64,000 bases of DNA from Nemertoderma westbladi. Its lineage: Eukaryota > Xenacoelomorpha > Nemertodermatida > Nemertodermatidae. The position numbers and the translations under genes are program-made. Shown piece after piece: positions 38,771-50,200 of this stretch (its first letter is position 1; each line of letters starts with the position of its first letter). Where the stretch lies: NCBI GenBank assembly GCA_032718475.1, contig JAUCBJ010000983.1:1-64000 (forward strand), given 5' to 3'. The notes under the pieces were generated by a model. It did not search any database. It worked only from the letters and a program-made list of their open reading frames with translations, and was not told the origin of the DNA.

Positions 38771-41329
38771 GTACTTTTTTGCATTTTTTTCATCAGAGAA
38801 AGAATTAATGCTTTCTTGTCGATGTTGTATCATTCCCGAGCGAAACCTTTTCTTTATAATAGTGTATCTCATATTTCCGGCAGTGGAGCGCTGTTTATTC
38901 ATTATAACCTTTATGTAATTCCATTGACGCAGCAAGCAATTTATTGCATTTGGCTGGAGAGGCGTGATCTGCAATCTGTTCTAATAAAACCTTTTTGCTA
39001 CCCCACCACACCCCACCAACTAACTGCCCGGCACTCACATACAATACATTGGGCTATACTAGCAATACTGATAAACCGATAAGTGATAAACTGATGAACC
39101 GAAATAGTGATTCATGCAGACGTTTCGGTTTATTACTTAAACCATTATCAATGTACAAATAAATAGAGCTAAGTAATAAAATCGACAGAAAGAGCCTACA
39201 ATAAAGTTTACCAATAAAGATAGCACATAATTTTATATAGTGACTAAGTACAAAATCGCTCAACATCTTTATATTATTGAAACATTTTTTTTTTGAGGGT
39301 TTAACAGTTGCATGGTTTTGCACCTGCGCGAAGTTATTTTATTCTATTTAATAAATTTAATATCATAACAACAAACATAAACAATAACAATACACATAAA
39401 AATTTAAGGGAATCTTCTTAAGGCCAGGCTATTAGCAACTATATAAACCGTGTACTGATGGCGTATGTGGTATACAGACGTTTCGGCCTAGAACGTTTCG
39501 GTCCAGGACGTTTCGGCCTGGACATTTCGGCCCGGACGATTCGGCCCGGACGTTTCGGCCCATGACTGTAGCCGAATGAAAAGGCCAACTTGTTTGATAT
39601 GATAATAATTATTCATTAAAAGTATAATTATTTCACAATAACATACAAACACTTAATGAAATATCTTTCATGAAATGGCTATTTAATTTATTTCAAAATA
39701 AATTAAACATTAATAAGTGAAGTGGTGCTCTGGTTCCATAGACAATTCGCCATCAATTATATTATGCGGCCGAAAAAATGCAAGTCAGAACAAAACTTTT
39801 GGTCCCGAGTACCACATTGCTAATATACTACTAAAGCGAATCAATTTCACGAACCATTTAGGGCTTAAATCTCGTCTGATCGATTTATTTTAGAGATACT
39901 TCATTAATTTAAAGCCTAACATAAAGATACATTACTTACAATTACTAATACAGTCATACCAAAGCGTATCTTAAGCATAAATTGTAATAACCTAAAGAAA
40001 TCGCTGGTATAAAGCTCAAGAAAATCTTGCCCCCAGTCACCGCCCCCAGTTGACTCGATGGCATGGCCTTGTAAATAGTACGCCTTGACTACAGTACTGC
40101 ATATAGTGGATTACAGTAGGATATAATTCATCCATACATTATGGTAATTGTCAAAATGGTGGAGCCTTCGAGTCGTCTCCGATGTTCATCTATGATGTTC
40201 ACTTGTCGCTTTTACTCATAAGGAATGTAAACTGAAATGAAACTAAAACAATGGTCTAAAATTTTAAAAAAATAATCGAAAAAATGCACTTGAGAGTTAG
40301 AGAGACGCATCCTTACATTACAGGTAATTGCCAAGAGAGTGGAGCCTTCCGGTCGCCCCCGGTGTTTCGTCTGTCACGTTCTCTGGTATCTTTTACTTAT
40401 CAGGAAGGTAGACTGAAATTAAATTCCACTTAGGTGTTTCTTCTCGAGATTAAATTCATAAAAAACCATCGGGGTCATATTGACCCCAATGGTTGTTGGC
40501 GTGGCCAAGGTAATTAAATTCAAATTATAAGCGTAAATTAAATTTTTGGTCTACGAAATTATATGGGTCATGTAGAGCACACAAAAATTGAGGAATTCAT
40601 GGAATTTCAGCACCTGAACATTAATTGGACTGAAATGACAACACTTTAAATGTGTCCTTGGGGTTTTAATAGACCCCATGGGTGCCCGTGGGTTAATAAT
40701 TCTTTTTGAAACTTTTTTCCACATCCTGGGGTTGAGCTGCGTCGATTGATATAACTTTCATTGTCTGACGAGCTATAGTTTCGGAGGAGTTAACCCGATA
40801 TACATAGATAGATAGTGAATACTTTAACAGTAAGAAGTCCTAACGGTCTTCTAATGAAAATAAATTGCATTGCTGTGAACCAAAAACATTCATAAGAGTA
40901 GAAAATGTAACGTATTTACATTAAATCAACTATTCGTTATACAGTATATTAATGTAACATATATGTAATGTTAATATAACTTTAACTTTATTTGCCATCA
41001 ATAGTTATTTAATACATAAAAATTGCACCCCAGCACAAGTCTTTTTATTATCTTATAAGAAGTATTAAGTTGAAATGAGAATGGGATGGTGAACTACTTA
41101 TTGTCTATGATAGCCTGGGTAGCAGCTAATAGCATAGCTAGTAAGCGCTGCCACCCAGGAAATTAAGTATTATGTATGATAGTATGAGATTAGTGGTATA
41201 TGTATGAGATTTAGTGTTCGAACTGGTGAGTTGTGGGGGGAGGGTGAGGTTTGGGGGGGGGGGGGGGTGTGCTTTTCCTTATTTTAGAGGTGAGGCGAGG
41301 GATGTGTACAGTCTGTGTGTTAGTACTGT
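38771..41329. other. intergenic; minisatellite, diverged duplication, palindromes, no gene
   Basis: From left to right: about 39476-39566 is a 15-16-bp minisatellite of GGACGTTTCGGCC. At about 40136-40245 and 40316-40425 there is a diverged tandem duplication (TGGAGCCTTC.. and TTTTACT.AT.AGGAA.GTA). A palindrome GGGGTCATATTGACCCC lies at 40469-40485. An imperfect hairpin CCTGGGTAGCAGCT / AGCGCTGCCACCCAGG lies at about 41114-41159. A G15 run lies at 41253-41267. No convincing exon was found. Confidence 0.5.
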
Positions 41330-41877
41330 AATATATAACAGTTGTATTAGGTTAATTAACTTATCGATTATTTAAATAGCAAGTACTATAGATTGGAAAG
41401 TAGGTACTGTTTGTAGTTCCTAGAAAAACATTGTTTAGAAGATTGCCTAATAGTAAGAGGGATATTGTTCCAGATAGTAGGACCAAGGTACTTGATAGAT
41501 CGCTGTGCAATATCGAGTCTAGTAAGGGGGATATGGAAATTACCTTGAGCAGATGATCGGGTAGAATGCTGATGAATGGCTGAATGAAGTCTTATTAAAT
41601 AATAAACCTAAGTCAGACTGAGGATTAATACTGGAACTATTAATGTCATGCATGAGTATAGCAGCCTGGTGTTTAAATAAAAAATCGAATGGTAAGATAT
41701 GTAATGACTTATATATGGGAGTAGAGGAGGACTGAAAGTGGCTAAATGTTATACAACGGAGTAGTTTGTTGATTTTAATTCTGAGAGGCTTTAGTGTAGT
41801 AACATTAGTACTTCCCCACAGTAGAAGTCCGTAGTGTAGGTAGGGGTGGATTGGACTAAAATAGAGTTGTTGAAGAA

Positions 41878-42528
41878 GATTTCAGGTCAAAATGTCGAAA
41901 GAGTCAAATTGTCGAACAGGTCAAAATGTCGAAAGAGTCAAGTTGTCGAACAGCCATGTCAAATTATCGAAAAAGCTTTCGACACAGACATGCCAAATTG
42001 TCGAAAGAGACATGTCAAATTGTCGAAAGAATTAATTAATAAATGAATGTTGTAGACTAAACTTGTAGGCCTATTAATGAATGAATGAGTGGGACTAAAC
42101 CTGTAGGTACTTTCAGTTTGGTGCAATATAATACACTAAACAACACTGGAGTAAGTCATTACTTGTTTACTAGATGTTATAACATCATAATTTTTAGTTT
42201 TTAGTTTAGTTTATAGCATAAGCCCTTATGGAGTTCAATCATGTCCCCGCTAAATTCGTTGAGTCCGCTGTTAGGAAACATAAGGTAATACAATTCAATA
42301 GTTTGAGATGGCCCGGAACTGTTCTCGAGTTTCAACAAAGTAAGACTTATAAAGATAACATATACTATAAATGCTCACAGTGTATTAAGCGTGGACCAAA
42401 TACCATTGTTGCGACAATAATGGTCACTAACGGTACTATTCAGAATGATCCGGACCATCCCGAAAACTATAACAAAAAACCGCACGGATGTTTACCAATT
42501 TACGGATGTTTAATGTTGACCATAAGCC
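41878..42528 (+). mobile_element. Mutator-like (MULE) non-autonomous insertion, 9-bp TSD
   Basis: The 9-mer GTTGAAGAA at 41869-41877 is repeated at 42529-42537. It interrupts a LINE reading frame, so it is a true target-site duplication; 9 bp is the signature of Mutator elements. The ends share a short imperfect inverted motif (AGGTCAAAAT versus TGGTCAACAT). The left half is made of degenerate TGTCGAAAGAGWCA repeats. The right half carries a FLYWCH-like zinc-finger ORF. No transposase catalytic core is present. Confidence 0.75.
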
Positions 42529-42533
42529 GTTGA
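42228..42533 (+). CDS. FLYWCH-like zinc-finger fragment in the MULE
   Basis: A 101-codon ORF. Residues 28-90 fit a FLYWCH-type finger: W28, C49-x2-C52 in YYKCSQC, an alternating strand region IVATIMVTNGTIQNDPDHPE, and H86-x-C88 in PHGCLPI. Such fingers often sit at the N terminus of MULE transposases and of host proteins derived from them. The stop falls in the target duplication, so the ORF is a fragment and not a complete transposase. Whether it is expressed is unknown. Confidence 0.6.
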   Translation: MEFNHVPAKFVESAVRKHKVIQFNSLRWPGTVLEFQQSKTYKDNIYYKCSQCIKRGPNTIVATIMVTNGTIQNDPDHPENYNKKPHGCLPIYGCLMLTISR

Positions 42534-42881
42534 AGAATATATAGAGGGAAAATATAGCGTAGCTTATAGAATAGCCCGGACGTTCTAGAAATTTTCTTAA
42601 GTATATATGCAACATGCGGTTTCCAAAATAATTTGTTGTCCACCCAAATTCCAAGAAATTTTGTACTGTTTGATTAATTTATTTTATGATTATTGATTTG
42701 AGGTGCTGGCATTTGGGTGGCATCTTTAGTTAAATTCGAAAATATAGTATATTCTGTTTTGGTCAAGTTAAGCGACAGACGGTTAACCATTCTGCAACTT
42801 TATTTAGCGCAATAATTTTTATTGTCCATTTTTATCCTATTTTTGTCAATTTTTTTTTTGATTTTTTATGTCATCCAACAG

Positions 42882-44112
42882 TGTACGCGCTTTTGAAGAC
42901 CTTTAGCAGTTTAACCTGCCAAAATTTATATGTCTTTTGGTTTATAAATAGACTTTAGAAGTTGACAAATATTTAATACCAATAAACACAACATTAGCAG
43001 AAGCCAGCCTAGTGCGCGTCCATTCACCCGCTGGATATACCCGGGAGACTGGATTCTGAGGGCTTAGATTATTATTGCAGTGTAAGCTTACTGTATTATT
43101 CGATTGATCGTTAATAAATAATTTCTGACTAATATTATTCACTTTCGGGAAATATTAACAGTTCCTTTAGGACGTGGCGCTCTATCTAGGTAAACAGAGA
43201 TATGACTTATACTAATCACAACGGTAAGTCGGTAAGGCTTATGATTCACGTATGAGGCGCATTCTTTAGGAAATGCTTAGTTATCAGCCACAATCATGCA
43301 CACTACCGGTAACACACAATACTGCTCACTAATTTGCCGACCGTCAATGAATTTTATCATATATAAAGAGAACAGCAACTGACTCATGTAGTGCTTATCA
43401 AATAGCATTAAATTCACTACAAACCACAATAATATAAGTCGCAATCGCTATATATAACCCGTCTCTCTAACCTGTAGTGTATCAAGAAAATTGGGAAATT
43501 TGGGTTCTTTATAGATGTTCTCCAAATAATATTCAACCAACTGATACAAAATATGACAACAGTAAAAAGCATTAAGACGGTATGTTAAGTTATGATATGA
43601 ACTGATAACAGTTATACGCTCTATAATCTTAAGCCTACTAATGTTTCCTCTAAAGTCTGAAACGAATTGACTCTAGAGCCGGTGTTCCTGGCCTAGATAG
43701 AAACAACACAACAGTATCAAGAAAACAGTAAGACTGAACACTACTAGCACGATCTGCTAAATATCTCCACATCGACAGAAAAAATCGCTCTGATTGGCTT
43801 AAGCTAAACAAAGAACCATGTGTCCAATGGCCGTTTCCATGTCAGCAACCAGCTGTTAGATGTCGTAATCTGAATCATCAAGGCTAAGCTGTGCCAGGGT
43901 ATTTGGTGCATTGCGGGTTTTTTGCCTTACCATGTCCGCCAAAGCACACATATGAAGAATGACGTTTATGTCCGTTAAAACACCTATAATGGTACCTTGC
44001 GGGCGAGGGGGATATATATATAGTTAGAGAGCTTTTTAGAGTATTCCAGCGCCTGGGGGGAAACTGGATTGCAAAGCAAAAGGGCCAGTTATATCCCACA
44101 GAAGCTTTTACA
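42882..44112 (-). repeat. 3' LTR of BEL element 2
   Basis: 1231 bp, beginning TGTACGCGCTTTTGAAGACC and ending AGCTTTTACA. It is near-identical to 53533-54758; it has 6 extra bases (AGAACC near 43815) and lacks one base near 43952. It is clearly related to the element 1 LTR but is a distinct subfamily. Confidence 0.95.
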
Positions 44113-44190
44113 CCGCTCCCAGAAAATGGGATTTGAGTCTATAAAATATACAAAATCACAGTTTCTAATATACGTAAATACTCTAAAAAG

Positions 44191-45642
44191 TTAGTCTTTC
44201 TTACGCGGACGGCGTTTACGCAGTTTCTTAAAGCTAGCCAGAGTCTTTTTCTCTTTAGGGCGAGCCACTTTACAAGGAGGGCTATAACTCCTGGGTGAAG
44301 GGTGCAATATAATTGCATCAGAGGGTGTAGGATTATGGTCGGTGTATCCGCCAGTCGAAGTGCCGGGTTGATTGACATCAACGTTGGGGGAGAGGGGTCT
44401 AACGGCTTTGAGAGCGCGTTTTAAGACAGCCGCTCTTACGGGTCCTTTACGAGTGGTCTGAACGAGAGCCGTGGGTGGACCATAGGCAGTCAGAAACTTC
44501 CTGGGTTTAATGGTTCTTTCCAACTCGCATTCGCGGGCTCGGTATTCGTAAGGCCGTCGATATACTTCCTGTAACTCGGGGTGTGAGTTAACAAATAAGT
44601 CTCCATAGTCTGGGTCCTGACGGATATAATTGATTAAGTTATAGGAATGAAGGTCGCTAGGATTAACACTCCTAAGAAATTTGCGTACGAACTTGGTTGA
44701 AATACATTCTCCGACGCGCTTCAGTAGTTCGTAACTCGATATGCGTGATTTCTGTTCGACAGAAGCGAATAGGTAAGGATGGAACGCATAAACTCCTTCA
44801 TAAGCGCGTCCAGGATAATAGCGATGGCGCGAATCACAATGTAAATCAGCGTTCGCTTCCCAAGCTCTGATGTAACGTAGTGTGATCATTTCATCTACGC
44901 TTTCCAAATCGCGATTAAAAGGGCAATCGAAACTGGCGTGTCCCTTTAGTTGACAATGGTGACATTGAGTCATAAATTGAGGGCAAACCGCAAAAATGTG
45001 CAAGTTATTGAGTCTGCAATACGTGCAATAAATTTCCATCGCCGGTTGTTTGTGGAAATAGGAACAGCGGACGACGTTTGTGTCCATGGGCGTAACATGG
45101 TCTCTCGATGCGCATAACCGACAACGTTGCCGAGAAACATAGTTGGCATGGCGATAATTGTACGCAGTGAGACACTGTGGACCTTGATACCATTCTAGGA
45201 TGTAATCGTTGTCGCTGTTCCGGGCGCGATAGGCTGAATCTCCTCAGATTCTAGGCATATTGGTTCGTCTTCCCAGTCTGTTACGAATAGAATTTTCGTG
45301 ATCTATTCTCGGTTTATCGTTACGACTCCGCTGGGTATGATATTTAAATAGAACCATTTCCCTTTTGGTGTCTACATCGTCCGTATCATGTAAATCGATA
45401 GGATGGCCGGTAGTTAGGAAGTCCATATACGTACTATTACGATGCGTATAGCGAGCGGTGAATTTTCGCTAGTCCAATTCACGCGTAAGTTGCTCTTGGG
45501 ACATCGGCGGTTCGATATAACGACCATCGTCCTCCGTAATGGTTGGATCAGTTTCACCGCGTATCAAGCTATCCACAAATGCTTGTAAAGGTAGAGTATA
45601 TCGCTCCCTGATACCAAGATCATCTTCTATCAACTCCGTCAT
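44191..45642 (-). pseudogene. 3' accessory frame of BEL element 2 with zinc knuckles
   Basis: One frame runs 484 codons from ATG 45642 to TAA 44191, interrupted only by TAG (45471-45469) and TGA (45246-45244). Its last part, 45087-44191, is a 298-codon ORF. Near the N terminus of that ORF are C21-x2-C24-x5-H30-x4-C35 and C42-x2-C45-x4-H50-x4-C55; the second is a canonical CCHC knuckle. Another Cys pair (CRLC) lies just before the Met. The C terminus is very basic (KKLRKRRPRKKD), like a nuclear localisation or nucleic-acid-binding tail. It is separate from Gag, which has its own Cys/His clusters. Function unknown; a nucleic-acid-binding accessory protein is plausible. Confidence 0.6.
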
Positions 45643-47271
45643 ATCTGCTATCTGAGTTTATTAATATCGAAATGAGTTTATGTTTAGGCGAGCGGACGTC
45701 GCTGCCTACCTCTCTTTGCCCCCGGACAGTGGGATTCTCAGCGCCGATGTACCGTCGTCGCGGTGTTTACGCCAACATGTAGCAACATCACGACAACGAT
45801 AACCGGCACAAGTCACTCCACTGTCCGTCCCAAAGGCTTGAATCCACTTTAGGTTCTTTCTATAGGAGAGTTGGGCTACTTTCACAATTGCGACTAGCTA
45901 CTGTAAACACACCTTAGCAGTAACATTCACCTACAAACGCACAAATTCCACACAACTGTCACCAATTGCACACATACAGGCCATTTGTCCGTTAGTCAGT
46001 GCCTTCCAGAATGTCACGTTATTACTGTGTATCCTTGGATACTAACAGTGTGCTATGTATTCTCTATGCTATGCAATGTGACAAGCTTTCTATTGTTCTT
46101 TTAACTTGCTTCTAATTCTAGCGTGGGTGTTGCTATGGTGACATTATGGAAAGCTAGCGGTAGAATTAGGGTAATTCTCATGCATACAGATCTGGAATGC
46201 TATTTAATAGTAATTCTTTAATTGTCAATATCCTCTTTATACATGATTTTATTAATTTTATTGGCTATTGACTATATGTCGGAGATTCTCGCACTCTAAT
46301 ACACTCAATAGGATGAATCTCCGCTCCCATGATCTATTAATTAATGGAATTTTGGGAATGTTATAAATTGCACAAAACGACAATTATTTATGAAATTCAT
46401 TTATAGTATGAATTTAAATTTATTCCCGTGAATTTTATTATTTGATGTTAAAATTGACACAATTTGATTCCAGAGCAGGTCTGGGGACATAGGATCCTTA
46501 ATTCTATGAAAATTGTCTTTTAAGAGTATCGGTAAGTGCTGCGATATCTTAATTGACTAGAAATTTAAAGGATCTGAATTTTACAGATTTTAATAAATAT
46601 TAAATTAATATTTAAGATGGGCACCGATTTATTCCAGAACTTGTCTGGGGACGTTAACCACTGATTCTAGAATTTGTCTTTCAAGTATATCGGTGGGTGC
46701 CGCGATATCTTAATCGACTAGAATTACAGATGGTCAAAAGGTTTAACAGATTTATTTGCGTTTTACGCTACTGTTATAGGGACATCACGCTACTATATGT
46801 ATTATTATATATGGTATGAGAGCAATATCGCACGAAGCAATGTCAGTGTGAAGAGGCAAGTCGTTTCCAAGGTCTACCCAGGGCTTGGTTTAGCCGAGAC
46901 ACGAGGATCTGAACTTTGCATTCCTAATACTCTGCCTACCAATAATACTTAAGTATAGTAGGAGCTTTATTGTACTTTAATAAGTACGGACATTTCATCT
47001 TACTGTAGTCACGTATTTATAATATGATACGGACAGTAAGGAAAGAGAAAAAATAATTATTTCTCGCCGTCGCACTAAATATATTATAAGTAATTACGTA
47101 CGTAATAAACACTAATATGTTGCACTAATCTACTAAATAATCACTAAAATAACATTCTACTAAATAAAATTAAAGAAAACGATTATAATAAAATTACATA
47201 ATAATACATACATAAATATAAAATAAAAACAAATATAAAATGATATAGTCACACGCCCACTCCATATGCTA
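45643..47271 (-). other. noncoding region between gag-pol and 3' ORF (element 2)
   Basis: Colinear with 13171-14825 of element 1. It includes the duplicated GATATCTTAAT(C/T)GACTAG blocks at 46543 and 46704 and the GTTGCTATGGTGAC motif near 46130. Its retention in both subfamilies suggests cis-acting RNA signals. No ORF is present. Confidence 0.5.
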
Positions 47272-50200
47272 TCACGTTATGGAGTCCCTAGATATTTGTC
47301 GGATTAGGGAAGTGGTCGTAGGAAGAGTATCTTGCCTTCCATAGTTTCCGGACAGTTTTCGGTCTCTTTCCAGTAAACATAAACGACTAGCTGGGCGATT
47401 GAGTTGTTGTGTTACTTTCTCCGCTCCCTTGGCCTGTCTAATCTCCGCCGTGGTAAGATGAGGAGGCCATTCTTCTTCTTCTTTACTTAAGGAGTCGGAT
47501 CCACCTAACCAGCCTGGAGTATCTATCAGTTCTTGAGGAGTTGCTCCTCTGGAAGCGATGTCGGCTGGATTAATCGTCCCAAGGCAATGTCTCCATTGAT
47601 CTACATTGGAGTTAATATCGTCATTATCTGAGGAGTATGGTGTTCCCTCAGTTGGATCGTCCACATCACTGCTCTCCACTTCCCATTCCTTTACTTGGTA
47701 TACCTGTTGTTGAGGTAATCTCTCTTTGAGAGTTCTACGGGAAGGGCCAGTGAAGTACCAACCTACTCTAGTTCTTACCGCATAGGTTTGTAGTGGCTGC
47801 GGTTGAGCAGGCCGTTTCTCCAATGTCTCGAGCGCCTCATGCGCGTTTTGGCCGATGAGTATTTGCACTCCAGGATAATCTGTCTGGAATCGAGGTATCT
47901 TAAGATGTTGGATGCTCTCATCCTCGTCCCAATTATAAAGGTCTGCTTGGGTAGTAGCGAAGTTCTTTATAGCCACCATTTTTACCGACCTTATACCTTG
48001 TGCTCCTAATTTATCCTGGGGGGTGGACAACACACCTACATAGTAATCTGCCGTTAGGGTAGATTTCCAAACCTGCATAATTCCTGACATATTCAATTTA
48101 GTCCGGAATTTGGGTTGTCCAGCAAAGATATCTTCGGCTAGTTCTTGATCGATGAATGTTCCTGTGCTGCCGGAGTCAAGGAGGGCGTTCACTATGTAAC
48201 TTTTGTTAGGACCGTGAACTCTTACCTGCACTACAGGAAATTCTCTGATTCCTACGTTGGAAGTGGGAGCTTTCCAAGATGGTTGTCTGTCAAAGGTAGT
48301 TGGGGGGAACTCATTGTCGGTGTCCTTTTCATGCGTAAGTGCTCGATACACTGCGGTATTTATTAAGTAACAGGATTCGTTGGCGTCGGAGAATTCGTCC
48401 GTATAGAATCCTTCCATCTCAGATTCTTGATCAGTGTCATTTACATCACTGAATTGGACATGTAGTTCGGGCTCACTTACCTGACTCGGGTTGTCTCGTT
48501 CGAACTCACTGTGTAACAAGATGTGATGTTTCGCGCCACACTTTGCACACTTTACGTCGGAGTAACAGGTTCGCCGTTGGTGTCCTGATCTGAGGCAATT
48601 ATAGCATAACCGCTTATTCCACAGGACTGTACGTCTGTCTACAAGGGATTTCTTTAGAAATTCAGCACACGCACTCAAACGGTGGGGCCCGTCGCACAGC
48701 GCACATTTTGGTTTGATGTTACTCTCCTTACCTTGGGTAGCGTTATGCACTCTCGTTCTTTCTTCGGGCTTTCTTCCGTGAATTCTCTTAGGAGACGTAG
48801 GAGGAGTTGTTGTTATCTGTTCTCTCCTGTCACTGGTTCGAGACTTGTATTTACTTACGTCTTTATAGGTCTTGTTGTCATAGTAAGATTTTGCTGTGTC
48901 TTTCCCGCTGTCCTCTTCTTGAGAAGCTTGGCTTTCGCCGTCGTCAGTGTAACACACTGGTATTATCCTTGTCCTAGAAACGGGTTTCTCACTTACCTTA
49001 TTTTCCGATGTTTTCTCTCTGGACTGCTTTATGAGTTGTAATTTTACTTCACTATCTAAGAAGGACATGAGATCAGCCATGGTAGGGCTTCGTCGTTGTT
49101 GTTCATTCATGTACAACACTTTCTTGTCCAAGCGTGTACATACTCCACCCTTTGGTAAAGTAGAGACTACGGCTCCAATAACCATGGAACTCTGATATTC
49201 ATGAGACTTACCTAACCAGTCCAATTGTCTACAGATCTCCTGAATCTCATCGGAAAACTCTATAATCCCGCTACTAAGGAAGTTTCGGGGGGCTACTAAT
49301 TTTGCATACAAATACTTAGCTATGTTATCCTTGTTACCATACCTGATGTTTAATGTATCCCAAACTTGTCTTAATCCTTCTGGATGTCCAATAAACTTTA
49401 ACGCCATCAACTTGGGAGGTCCTTCCAAACACTTGATGAGGAACCTAAGTTTCTCTCCGTTAGATAGTACAGAGTTCTGTATGCTGTCTTTGTAATATTC
49501 ATTGAAAGGTAACCATTTCATCTCATCCCCATTGAATTTGACGATCTCTCCCACTTTGACCGCTTGGCGGGCTTCTGTTCTAGCCATCTGACGCGTAAAG
49601 CTTTCTTGGGACATCGTGTTATTTAATATCGAATTATCGGTATATAAATTTCTCGGATCATTATCAGGTCTATAGGTAATATCATTAACAACAGGTTTAT
49701 AATCACCCTTAGTAGGGTTTGCTATAGGAGTTTCTACTTCATTAGCAGTATAGATGCGTGTAGGCTCCACACCTTGCGCATGTAATACTTCAGACCTAAC
49801 AGGTTGACACGATGTTACAGGGGGTATTGGTATACCCTTTTGTATATTGACTAATTTGTCGCGTTCCAGCGCGATACTTTGCTGCACTTCTTGCAATTCT
49901 GCCCTACCTTCCCTTACTGTTCCCTTAAGTTGGTAGACAGTCCCCTGCATCTGTCCGAGCAGGAGATTCATCCCCCGCCGTCCCTCCTCTACCCACTCGA
50001 CCGCCGAAGCGGGAGTCGCCAACATTGTAGCGGGCTGACGTGGGACGACGGGAGACAAATCTTTGATTTCTCTCTCAGCTTCCAGGACAGGGATATTCTC
50101 ATGGACTGTTCTACCGGGTACAGGCAGTGTAGTACTGTGTAGAGGGAATTTAGAGTTAAGCTCTGGAAGTACAGGGGTCTCTAGCACAGAAGTGGCTTTG

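Larger units (their letters stand above)
41330..42800 (-). mobile_element. old CR1/jockey-like LINE fragment, split by an insertion
   Basis: Minus-strand translation of about 42540-42800 gives reverse-transcriptase thumb sequence (LNLTKTEYTIFSN, TKFLGIWVDNKLFWKPH). About 41450-41868 gives the C-terminal part (YLHYGLLLWGS and a TRSSAQGNFHIPLTR...RSIKYLGPTIWNNIP motif) across several frames. Stops and frameshifts show it is dead. The two parts join if the 651-bp insertion at 41878-42528 is removed. Confidence 0.8.

Noticed and set aside
38717-38974. 85-codon minus-strand ORF as an upstream exon of the unidentified gene
   Set aside because: A possible acceptor exists near 38980, but the donor is weak and the frame runs into the opposite-strand tRNA-Gln gene.
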